From assembly GCA_900088475.1 (NCBI GenBank), contig FLMG01003062.1:1-48494 (forward strand): a stretch of 48,494 bases of DNA, read 5' to 3'. Numbering within the stretch: the stretch's first letter is position 1; each line of letters starts with the position of its first letter. The translations under genes were made by a program, and so were the position numbers. The stretch comes from Hyphochytrium catenoides. Lineage: Eukaryota > Sar > Hyphochytriomycetes > Hyphochytriales > Hyphochytriaceae. Under the pieces are notes generated by a model. That model saw nothing but the letters and a program-made list of their open reading frames with translations, was not told the DNA's origin and searched no databases. This document shows positions 22,701 through 33,252 of this stretch, piece after piece.

Positions 22701-25700
22701 GGCTCGCCTGCCTAACATATAGAGAATCAAAATTCGAGCAACGAAGCTCCCAGAGGTCATATGAAGAAGCGTCATAATGGCTAAAGGAGCACGACATCTG
22801 AACAGCCATGGAACGGGAAGACTTCACCTCAAGGTGCTCTGCAATGGCCACGCTCCCTCTTAGAATACTCTGCTGGTGGTGCAACCACTTGCTCCTTTGA
22901 AGTACCGACAGTTGGAGTTGACGACAACCTTAGTCAAACGTAGCTACTCTCTCGAGATGCAAGTTACTGCTCAGTTCAATGAAGGTAGAGACGAGGCAAG
23001 GTGGGAGATCAAGCAACCAAAGAAGCCTTACATATCGCGCAAGATACGTCGCTGAGGGGTATAGAGGTGCCAATGCCTCACCTGTGCACGTTGGTATAGA
23101 ATTCTGCGTCATCTCCCTTGCAGCATGCCTCCGAAAGGCGTTCCATCGACTCACGCACGACGTGAATATTATCAATCCCCAGAAACTTTAACTCTGTCAA
23201 CGACGATGGTAAGGAGTTTTCCACCGCAAGGAGAGAAAGGGACCCTTCCAACACCCAGTACAAGGGTTGTTTGAGGATAGACTAAGCACTCGTTGAAGAG
23301 TTTTTGGTTTGCGCTAACAACGCTAAGGGCACTTCGAGAAAAAGTGAGAATGAGAAAGGGGTTATTATTTGAGAGAGAGGAAGGAGGATCCGGCAGCAGA
23401 CGACAGTCGAGAGGTATCTGCCTTAAAGGTGTAGCATGGCCTACTTGCTCTTGGAACACCATTCTGGCTGTAATGCTCGATCCTCTCGTAGCCCTTGCCA
23501 GCAATTGCATTGCCTGCTTATATGGAGGTAGAGGGTCTCAGAAGGAAGACATGAGTCGACAAATCTCGGAAGAAAAGGGTCTATTGCTCAGGCCTAGCTT
23601 CGTAGCGAAGAAGTTAGTCTCTTCATAGGAAGAAAGTCAAGGTCAAGCGGTTTCGAATACAGTTGCAGATCTGATCACTTCAGGACCTCGAGCATTCTGC
23701 AACGGCCTTGCATCCACTATCATGAGTATCTTGTTTTTCTCTTTTTGATCTTTGACAACCGCAGACAGTGACGCGGCGTCTGCTATGGCTCTCAGGAGCT
23801 CAACGTCTTCAGCATTCATTTCTGCTCTGAGCCCAGTCTTCGGTTGGCTTGAGCGACAGAGAGGAGCTCCCGTGACAGGATGAAGCCATGTAAGGGCTAG
23901 ATGTGAGACAACCACCAATCAGAGAGCAAAGCATTCGCCACTGAACAAAGGACAAGGCCATCAGATAACACGATGAGATGGCACCAGGGCAAAGCTTGGT
24001 GAAGTGGGCACCCGCAATCCAGGCTGAAAGCATAAGGGCAACGAACAGACTAGTGCATAGCCGTACCAGGAACGCGCTGTTTTGACCGAAACTGGGATGC
24101 AAGGACCAGCTGCTCGTCGGTAATAATGGCTGTTGTGATAGGAGCGAGAATTTACTAAGACGACTAAGATTTCCAATCAAACAAGGAAGTCAAGGGCATT
24201 CATGAAAGTGGGGTCAAGTAGGCTAATGCTCTTCTCTTGCGACCTGGCACGACAAGAAGGGCCGGATACGTGGGGCATGCTGAAAAGCCCTTGTTTACTC
24301 GAGAGGTTCTCCAAGCTGGGTGCCGAGTAGCTCCCTGATATCAAAACACCGTTAGACAAGGATTGCAGTTCCCGTAGGGCTTACTTCGACCTCATTCCTC
24401 CCCTACTGCCTACGACCTCTCTTTAGCGTTAGGGTGAGGGTTAGCTTCGCTTTACCTGTCGTTCATACTCTTTCAGTGCATCGTAGGTGAAGGTTCGTAT
24501 GTAGGTCTCTGGAATATCACCGAGACCGGGAGCAGCTAAGGAGAAGCAGGAAAATTCAGGAAAGAGGGATGGAGAGGGTTCCCACTCTACAAAGAACTTT
24601 CTATCGACAACGAATGTGTCATCTCTATGTCTTTCTTCGGCAGAGATGCCTGAGAGAAGAGAGGGTGTATAAATTAGAGACGACGGAAGAGCAAACCTAC
24701 CATCACGATCTGAAAGAAGGATATAAAGGCAAAGGAATGCATACCTGGAAGGTACTTTCTTCTATCATTGGCTGATCCTGTGGTAAGTCGGATAATATCT
24801 GCCTCAGTGAACCCCTCGGGCCATCGTGAGACATCACAGCGGCAGGCAAAGTTTGACTCTGTCAGGAGCCACTCAACCTGCAGAGTGAAGATGGACCCGT
24901 CAGGAGCACACGATTAGCATGCGGCGCGAAGAATGTCTTCCCCCTTGTTGTGCCGCTTTCGCCTCCCCAAGAGACGCAAAAGGGTAAGATATAAGAGCTA
25001 AAGATCGCGTGCCGAACCGTTTCAATGATCTCCTTAAGAGACCTCACTCTCTCCACGTCTGACTGCTGGTAATTGCTTTTAGTGCTTTGGGAAAACCGAC
25101 TCAATAGGAACAGATAGCTTGGACCATGCTGAAGAATAAAACTTATCAGGCCCAATGACAGGATGCGTACGGTTGCTTTTCGACAACCTTACCAAGCATT
25201 TCACTTGACAGCCAGTGGTAAGACTGGGACCCAGATTATGCTCCTTAAGTGTGATTTGACGTATTGAAGCTAGTATAATGGTTACGCAGTCAGATGCTCT
25301 GCTTTGTCTGCAAGGCAACATTGCAATATTAGTGTGAGAAGCCATCTCCTGAGCACGAGTACGACGAAGCCGTTGGGGCCTTACCTAAGGGGAACAAAAA
25401 TAAGCCGATAATTTGTCAGGAGCAAGCTTCCTCGGAATATGTGCGTTCCTAGCTAGTGGCACACCGTAGCATATCATGAGGACCGACTGCCTACCAAGAA
25501 GAGCACGTCGGGCTGGCATAACGGAAGTATTGGTTACCTGGGACTTGGAGGGTGTATAAATGGCTTGGTCCACCTTTGTTAAGAGGAATTCATTCTCAGG
25601 AAGAAAGCGGATGGGAATATGCTGGGTGACAGATTCCTTTGAAGGGTTGAGAGTCGTAGAGCTCCGTTGTCCTTCCCCTGCCCCTAGCTTTATTGGCATG

Positions 25701-26911
25701 TAGAGCTTCCGGAACCTGCCGAGACCTTATGACTGACAGGATAGAGAGCTCTTTACTTTGGATACTCACCTCTCTGTCTCTGGAGGAAGCAAGTCAATTA
25801 TGGGGATGTACGGTGGGAGACTCTGCAAACATTCAATGTCCTTCTCGTTGTAGATAAGCTGGATCAGAATGGCGCTGCCACTGATAGCCCCAGGTCCCGT
25901 CACCAATCGAACCCACAGCTTTTCCCGCTTTACTCCATCTACATAAGCGATTCTATGTGTTACATCGAATGACTTCAAGTCAAGGACACGGGCTTGATGA
26001 GGAGCTGGCAGTGTGAGGATGAGGCGGACAGTATCTGTGTATGTACCAGTGAAATGGAATACGAAGGAAGCCAGCAGCACGGACAGCAACCCATATCTCT
26101 AGGAGGTCATGCAGCTACGATGAGAAGGTAAAGTGAACGCAAGAAATCTGCATACCTTTAGCGTTGTCCAACTCTATATACTGTCCCAGGTGAACCCGGC
26201 AGGACCCAATGAAGTCATCTTTTGAAAAGTCGTCAAAGTCCCAGACTCGTAGCTCTAGATATCTTCGAGGAAGAGGCGCTTGTAGCTGAAGCTGAGAGAG
26301 TGCCACCCACGGAGATGGTCAGACACTTGTCAGTTACGGTAGGCGTGAAAATGGACGAACCAGACACTTGTCAGTGACGGTAGGTGCGAAGATGGACCAA
26401 CCTCAGACTTAAAGTTCCACTTGGGGTTGAGGGACCTTTTGATGACCGGTGTGCGACAGAGCTCCTTGCCACCCAGTAACACCTAAGTGATAGGCAGGAT
26501 AGCGTAGACAAGCTTTAGCATTATCTTCTTTAAGAGATGAAAAGTAGAACTGAGCGAGACTGACCACCACATAGGGATCGCTAGTCCCACCGGCGTCAAG
26601 TGCGGGCAGATTACAGCCCTCAATGACACGGATCCTCATGATGATGTTGGGCGTCAGGGTAGCAAACCCTTCAACGCCATTCAAAGCAGGCTTACGGAGA
26701 TCCGCCTCTTCAGCTTTCCACAAGGCCTCGTCCCCTCGCCTAGACGACACCAGAATCCGAAGGCATGCCGGAGAAATAAGACATAGCTTCCAAGGATGGC
26801 CCACTTTTTGCTTGTCAACAACCAGCAGCGTGACACAGCATGATGGCCGCGATGTTATAATAACCGACGGAGCGCCCTGCACCTTTTGAGCGCAAGGACT
26901 GAGGCTTTTTG
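19724..26911 (-). CDS. C2-GRAM-myotubularin-FYVE phosphoinositide 3-phosphatase
   Basis: Myotubularins remove the 3-phosphate from PI3P and PI(3,5)P2 on endosomes. Domains in order on the minus strand follow. A C2 domain (about 26680-26150) has [11 protein letters not shown] and [14 protein letters not shown], so the Ca-binding Asp set is present. A PH-GRAM domain (about 25690-25020) has [21 protein letters not shown] split from SIRQITL. The phosphatase (about 24870-21230) has [28 protein letters not shown], then [11 protein letters not shown], the intact CX5R loop in the exon 22572-22711. A coiled coil lies at about 20930-20810. The C-terminal FYVE finger has [23 protein letters not shown] and RVCDNC, with all eight zinc ligands. 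The last exon is 19783-19724. Human MTMR3/4 share GRAM-phosphatase-coiled coil-FYVE but not the N-terminal C2. The 5' end beyond about 26911 is not resolved, and another exon near 26940-27160 is possible. Confidence 0.88.
26320..26401. repeat. Two tandem 41-nt copies at an intron edge
   Basis: Copy 1 (26320-26360) and copy 2 (26361-26401) both begin CAGACACTTGTCAGT and differ at only a few positions. They lie in a myotubularin intron. On the minus strand, copy 2 begins directly at the donor GTTGGTCC after the exon ending NFKSE, and copy 1 repeats a donor-like GTTCGTCC. Confidence 0.9.
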
Positions 26912-27956
26912 TCTACTAGGAGAACCCCGTCAATGGTCGAGGAGGTTGAAGTTAGCTGGCGAAGGAGGAGGATCTACTGCTACAGTATAATCTGTAAAGA
27001 GTAGTAGTAACCACCTGTTAATATCTGTCTTATACAACATATGCTCCGTGACCTTTAGGAATCTCCGCCATAGTCGACAACAGGCTGCCGATACGCCACA
27101 GAGTGGTGGGACGGACAGAGATCCACTAGTTGATGATGCGCATGTGTAGACGATCAACGTTCATTGCACTCAGACCTTGCATCACGGATCAGGCAGTGGT
27201 CACGCATCACATTCCGTGTAAAACCTAGGTTCTTAAGCATCACCATCAGATGTGAGAACACTGGGAAAAAGCAGAGGGTTTTCATCCATTCGCGCTTATC
27301 ACAATCAGCTACTCTGGACAGTTATCCCTCTTAGTTGAAGACACTATCTTCAAGACGGAAATGGAGATGATAGGTATATGCTCTCGCATGATGTGAAGCT
27401 TTTAGGCGTTTGACCGAGATTGATGTCGACTTGACTCCGTGTTGCCAATCAATCCGATGTCTTCTAGCGCTTGTGCCGCCATCATCCCTAGTAACAGCTC
27501 CTCATATGTTTCATGGACAATGCAGGTAGGTTCTCCCTTTCCACATATACATTCAACGAAAGCAAGAGGTGGAAATAATCGGACGCGGTGGACATCGACT
27601 TATCTATTGTCGCGAGCAATGGATGACACTTCGCCAAGAGTAATAGAAGATGTGGGATTGATAGAAAGGAGCAAGGTATGTCCTGGACCTTGCAACAGTA
27701 AGTCTTTAATAGACGTAGACACTGGACCTCCTAGATCCTCCAAACGGCAAGATGGGCTTGTTGGGCTCTGACTGTTGCTAGAATCCTTGACTGCGGCCCT
27801 AAAGCTTCACCCATCGTACATCATGACATTCGAGTGTCCAGTGACCTCTTCACTCTTCGCCGCCGCCTATTCTTACCAATGATCAGTTTCCTTGCCGTAA
27901 GCTTCAGGGATCTTAACTTCAGCGATCGTAAGCACATGTCCTTGGGTCTTCATATT
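26912..27956. other. Gap between myotubularin and BolA genes, unresolved
   Basis: Weak exon-like pieces compete on the two strands. The minus strand has ELLLGMMAAQALEDIGLIG ending at TAA 27402-27404, and a Ser/Pro-rich piece near 27680-27770. The plus strand has short ATG-led pieces ending in good donors at about 27523 (GTAGGT) and 27676 (GTATGT). Neither set forms a consistent gene. The part near 26940-27160 may be 5' sequence of the myotubularin gene, and the part next to 27957 is likely 3' sequence of the BolA gene. Confidence 0.35.
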
Positions 27957-28386
27957 TACGAGTCTATGCTTGACTTCTTCTTTTCGTACTGTTCTGGAGT
28001 CCAGGTCTTCATGGTAAAAGCATGAATCTTCTTCATCTCTTCCTGGAGGAGACTGTTTACCAGTCGCTGCCGGTCAAGAAGCGCCTTTCCTTTGTTCAAA
28101 ATTCGACAGAGGTGAGAGCAATATTTCAAAAGGCGCTAGGCAGGCTTGGCTGTCAAGTTAGCAAGAATCATAACAAACCTTCAAACTGCTGGGCCACTAT
28201 GATTGCGTCGAATTTCGAGCCACACCCATCCGACAAGTCCCTGATCCTTACGAAGGAGGCATCGAGCTCCTGGACAGGACAAGGTAACTTAATGATTGCA
28301 TAGCATTAGCAAAGGCAGTCAGAAACCTGTCTTACCCTCTGAAGCTTTTCCTCAAGAGAATGGGCTGATATTCCGGTCTCCGTCAT
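27957..28386 (-). CDS. BolA-like iron-sulfur partner protein
   Basis: Three exons, 28386-28336, 28269-28179 and 28089-27957, give a 91-residue protein, the usual size of BOLA2-type proteins. The start MTETGISAHSLEEKLQ leads into the BolA domain, seen as DLSDGCGSKFDAIIV, then QFEGKALLDRQRLVN, then KKIHAFTMKTWTPEQYE. BolA proteins pair with monothiol glutaredoxins through a shared [2Fe-2S] cluster and take part in iron sensing or cluster delivery. The Cys in SDGCG and the invariant His of IHAF are kept. The RHR-x-V motif reads RQRLV, with Gln for His. No targeting sequence is visible, so a cytosolic BOLA2-like place is inferred. Exon phases are consistent and the stop TAA is read straight through. 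Confidence 0.9.
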
Positions 28387-29042
28387 CTTCTGGCACTGCG
28401 ATGGCTCAACCTCCTCCAGCGAAGAAACAAAGTTCGACGAGGACTACGCTGTTAGGAGTTAGCAAGCTGCTTTCAATTGTGCGAAGATGGTTGTTTTATC
28501 AAGCTCTGACGGCCTGTCCCGGCTGAGATGATGCGCTTCACATGTGAGGTTTATCAGTGCAGAACCTCTAGAAGACGAAGTCTTGAATGTGCTGGTCAGA
28601 ATCCTCAGTTCTGCATCACTCCACTTTCCAGAGCTCAGGATTTTGCATAAAGCTGTCTAATGGATGTATATTCCAAAGCTAAGTAAAGCCCCTTCAGAAT
28701 AACCTCATAATAATGACTTCCTTGCTTCGGATGAACTGGTTGTTGTCCAAGCGTCATCGTCACAGCAGCACTCGCACAATCTTCAAGCCTTCACTCTTCT
28801 ATTCTGGAGACTGGTGACGATAGGGGCAGGGTTATATGGCTGATGTAGTAGCTGCACGGGAGGCAGCGGTTCAGCCTGTAACAAGCATGCAGCAGGAAGG
28901 GAGACATTGTCCAACCATTGGTGAGGATGGAGAGAGAGAGGGCAGAAGTAGAGACTGTGCCGGTGTCACCCTATAGGAGCTGTCAAGAGCAAAGATCGTC
29001 CCCGCAATAGGAAGCAATCGAGAGGTCTATCTCTTGGCAAAT
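28387..29042. promoter_or_regulatory. Divergent intergenic region (BolA / oxidoreductase)
   Basis: The 656 bp lie between the BolA start (-) and the oxidoreductase start (+), so they presumably carry both promoters. No TATA element or coding exon can be supported with confidence. Confidence 0.4.
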
Positions 29043-31206
29043 ATGGTCGCGACAGCTCCCCAACCCGTCAAAATGCTGGTGGTTGGGGCGGGCGTCCGAG
29101 GGCGCATTTACGCTTCCTTTGCGCTCGAGAGGCCAGATCTTCTCCAAGGTATAGCCCTTAGCAACCTGTGACCATTTTCACGTCTCAACCTCCACGCTAT
29201 AGTGGTAGGAGTGGCGGAGCCCCGGGAATTCTGGCGGGAGTTCATGGCAAAGACGTAAGCATAAGTTAATGCTTCCACCATCAAAGTGCCCTGCTAGTAG
29301 ACCCATTCTCCTAGTAATTACTTCTCAGCTACCAAATATCGCCACCAAATGTCTTCACAACTTGGGAGGAGGCGGCTGCCACGCCAAAGTTCGCGGATTG
29401 TGTGGTCATAGCGACGCAGGACAGCATGCACTCAGGTACCTCTCACACTGTGTACAGCTCAGCAGTGCCGCTGGAGATGAGTCTAATCGATTCAGTGTAC
29501 AGGTCCTACCATCGCCTTTGCTGAACTTAAGTACCACATTCTTCTGGAGAAGCCGATGGCGCCAACTGTAGAGGAGTGTATCGCTATCGTAGATGCTGTG
29601 AAGCGTAACAGAGTCATATTCGCCGTCTGCCATGTCCTAAGGTCTGCAGAGCTCTCGACTTTTACTCCAGCTCCGCCCCTTCGGAGAGCAACGATCTCCT
29701 ACAGTCGCATTGATTGCACTGTCTAGTGCAGAATCTTCGTTTGCCACTTCCCTAGTTCTTTTGATGTTCCAATTTATTGAAGGTAACCATATGGTCCAAC
29801 GAACGAATAGATATACTCCATTCAATCTGAAGCTGAGGAAGCTTATAAAGTCTGGAGCGATCGGCGACGTCGTCAATATTCGTCACCTAGAGCCAGTGGG
29901 CTTTTGGCATCAGGTGCACTCTTTCGTCCGCGGGAACTGGAGGAATGAGAAAGAATCAGGTAATAACGTTGTAGGTTGACTCATGGACTTCGGCGGGAGG
30001 GGTCCTGACATGTGGCCCTTGACTTGCTATAGTCTTCATGCTCATGGCGAAGAGCTGCCATGACTTGGACCTTTTGCGAGACTATGCAGGGAGCAAGTGC
30101 GAACTCGTTTCATCCTTCGGTTCTCTCTTTCACTTCCACAAGGTGAGCGTAGAAATAGCCAATGAACTCCGTAACAATCCTTACCATTCCCCTGTAATAG
30201 GAGAGTAAGCCTGTTGGTGCTGGTACCAGGTGTCTGGAGTGCGCTGTGGAAGCTTCCTGCGTGTGGTCTGCAAAGAAGATGTACCTGGAGCCACCTGTAA
30301 GTTTCCCGATTATTTGAACCTTCTAGCTATAGCCCTCTAGCTATAGAGTTTCTCAACGAGAGTTCGTTACAGGCCGTCACTGTGGAGGATAGTGTCCCAG
30401 ATTTGGGAGGAGAATACTCCGTTGTTTCTACAGGCAATCCATGGTACAGTGGACGGTCATCCGCAGTTGCAGGTGCAAAAGGCTGGCCGCTAGTAGCGTT
30501 AACAGGTGGTGACAGCTGAGTTGCAGTAAACAGCTGGATTGTAGCACTGACGCGGAATATTCGAACAGACACCCCGGACATCGAGAGCGTCACGGAAGCC
30601 TTACGAATAGGTCCCTACGGTAGATGCGTCTACGAATGTGACAATGACGTGGTGGATAATCAGGTCGTCAACCTCCAGTTTGAGAATGGGTCAACTGCCT
30701 CGTTCACGATGGTAGCGTTCACCAATGAAATGGTACGTTGTCGAGTCTGGAGTCATTCGCATCAAGAAACTTAACCAGTTTACAGTGCATTAGGAAAACT
30801 AACATATATGGTACGAGGGGAGAGCTTGAAGGAAACGGGCTAGACGAGATACGCCACTTCGACTTCTTGAGTCGTCAAACAATTGTCCACAAGGTGGAGG
30901 AGCAGCCAGAAGACAGCAAGCTGAGTGGTCACGGAGGGGCGGACTATTTTACAATAAAGAGCTTTGTAGAGGCAGTTCTTCAAGAGGACCCTTCACTGGT
31001 GCTTTCAGACCAGGACCAGTCGCTGGAGTCGCACTTAATGGGTAAGCCAAAAGAAATTGGTGCCATGATCGTATAGTGTTAGCTCAAGCGCCGCCCTTCT
31101 CCCTATATTTCTTTATCGGACAGTCTTCGCTGCCGAAAAGGCACGAAGGAACAAGACAGTAGAGCGGGTCGACGACCTCTTAACAGCTTATTATGGGTGC
31201 CATTAG
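29043..31206 (+). CDS. Gfo/Idh/MocA-family NAD(P)-dependent oxidoreductase
   Basis: The start ATG 29043 opens [20 protein letters not shown], a Rossmann nucleotide-binding loop. Exons: 29043-29148, 29203-29254, 29329-29435, then about 29496-29638, 29811-29959 and 30033-30140, and further exons to the TAG at 31204-31206. HILLEKPMA is the family's EKP motif and carries the Lys involved in catalysis. KSCHDLDLL is the second catalytic patch. [50 protein letters not shown] and HGGADYF mark a subgroup also known in bacteria and animals. The substrate is unknown; the superfamily acts on sugars, inositols and related alcohols. The join near 30500-30540 (GWPLVALT versus WIVALTR) could not be settled by phase, so a few residues there are uncertain. 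No signal peptide is seen. Confidence 0.87.
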
Positions 31207-31868
31207 GCTCCAGCCTACATATCTAGAGATGCAATAAGATCCTCCTTGCCGCGCTTTCCCTTTGTTGGCCGAAGGCCTGCTTCTCTCAAACCACCCACCT
31301 ATAAAGAACCCCCCACCTGGTAGCCAACGACCCACGACGCACCTTGTTGCTGAGGAGCTTCTTCACACCCAGGTTCTCCAACAAGGTACAGCTACTTTGT
31401 ACAGTATTACTTTTATACAAGAGCCGATGTCGTTTGGAGTTGGCAACGGCTATCTTGAGCGTGGTAATAACATGATAACGCCTCAGTTCTTGTTGAGGTT
31501 CTGAAGGTAACGAGAGGTTCTATGAACGATCCGCCAGACAAGGATTCGTATCTGATGATTGGTTCCAAGTCTATTTTTCTTTCCTATTATTATCCACTGT
31601 AGATCTCCAGGACTTCATCACACTTTGGGGGATTGCGCACTATCTTCAACGTAGCATCACAGGCTCCTACGAGTTGAAGACCTGACCTTCAAAAGTCAGC
31701 TAGAACTATATCCTAATCAAGCTCCCTGATCCGTGCTAGAAAGTGACTCTCAAGCAAAGAAAGACGCCATACAAAGGGGGAGCACCACAACCTTCGTTCT
31801 ATCACAGACAGTGCGTCCAATAACAACCACGTTAGTCAATCTCAATCGGCTCCAGGGATAACAGCATA
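31207..31868. other. Intergenic region
   Basis: About 660 bp between the oxidoreductase stop and the nucleoside hydrolase start. No exon is supported. An open frame at 31262-31504 has no recognisable domain. Confidence 0.45.
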
Positions 31869-33228
31869 ATGTCACTAGGAGTTCCCGAGGGCCTCGACGC
31901 TTTCGCATTGCACCATGAGCACCTTAACCACAACTCCCCCCGTCCGACTGCAGCCACCGCTCTCGCACCTGGGTTCACTGCGTCAGGAGCAGCGTCCACG
32001 TCTGTGGAATGGGGAACTGTCACGGCTCAGCCACGCGGGTCAAAGGCAGGTAGTCCACTCAAGCTGGTTATTGACACCGACGCTGGCATCGATGATATGC
32101 AAGCCATTATGATGGCCTTGGAGTGGCCTGATACTGAAATCTTAGCCATTACAACTGTTGGAGGCAACGTGGGCCTGTCACTGGTATACCAGAATGTTCA
32201 CGATATCTTGGGGCAATGCTATCCTGAGAGGTGGAAGGATATCCCGGTCTATCTAGGGTCTCCTGTGTCCCTCTTTGGGCCTGCTAAGGTAGGTTATAGA
32301 GTACTCTTTAGCACACTTCGATACTATGATCCTAATTGGCTCCAGACTGGGGTTGTCATCACCCTAGATCGATCCCTCACTTCTGCTCTCCTTGTTGAAG
32401 GTTGCATAGTTGGTAGCTAACCTTGAATCCCTCCCTCAATCTTGTTTCTTTCTCCTGTATGATGCGGTCATTACCTATCGATTGAAGTCCGCTGCCCTAT
32501 ACCATGGGAATGACGGGTTAGGAGACACCGGGATGCAAAGGGTTGCAGCTCCGGCCCACGATCCCGTGCCGGCAGCTCTAAAGCTATGTGAACTCGCCAA
32601 AGAGCACCGAGGAGACTTCACCCTTGTCATGCTCGGACCACTCACCAACCTCGCTCTTGCTTTGCGTCTATATCCCGAGCACATTAAAGCCATAAAAAGA
32701 GTGGTCGTCATGGGAGGGACAATGCACGGAAGAGGAAATATCACTGCGGCGGCAGAGTTCAACTTTCACGCGGATCCAGAGGCGGCACACATTTGCTTTG
32801 ATGAGCTGAAGCATATTACCCTACTTACGTGGGAAGCAACGCTTATGCATGGCGTGCAGGCTGAATACGTCAAAAATGTGCTTCTTAACTCGCTTTCGAC
32901 CGCAAAAGGAAGGTTCGTTGGTGCGGTCACGCAGTGGATGTACGACTGTGCAATGAGGGAGAAACGAGGCAGATCGGATTGTTATGTTCACATACCCGAC
33001 CCCCTCGCCATGGCTGTGGCCCTCAACGCGGAGCGCGTCGTTCTGAGGTCCTCTCTACAGCATGTAGTCATTGAGACTGGGGGTATGTACAGCAGGGGAG
33101 GCGTGGTTGTGGATTGGGATGGAGTTTTAGCCTCATCTGACGAGCAGAAGCAGCGCTGCAATGTAACAATAGTGGAGAGAATGAATATGGATGAAGTGAA
33201 GGCTATGCTGGGCTTAATAGTTCGATAA
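31869..33228 (+). CDS. Inosine/uridine-preferring nucleoside hydrolase family protein
   Basis: Two exons, 31869-32288 and 32488-33228, join in phase 0 to give 386 residues. About 65 residues of Ser/Thr/Pro/Ala-rich leader precede LKLVIDTDAGIDD, the DTD-x-G-x-DD calcium and ribose site of the family. HGNDGLGD, LGPLTNLA and VVVMGGTM follow, then AEFNFHADPEAA, which holds the conserved N-x-x-x-D-P-E-A. Near the C-terminus IPDPLAMAV replaces the HDPLA form of classic members, keeping the Asp but not the His. Such hydrolases split N-glycosidic bonds of ribonucleosides in purine or pyrimidine salvage. The leader is too polar for a clear signal peptide. The stop is 24 bp from the stop of the convergent PP2C gene. 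Confidence 0.9.
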
Positions 33229-33252
33229 GCGGCGGGTGATGCCTTAGTCCAT

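Noticed and set aside
24424-24450. Telomere-like GTTAGGGTGAGGGTTAG
   Set aside because: Only two imperfect units inside a myotubularin intron; no array.
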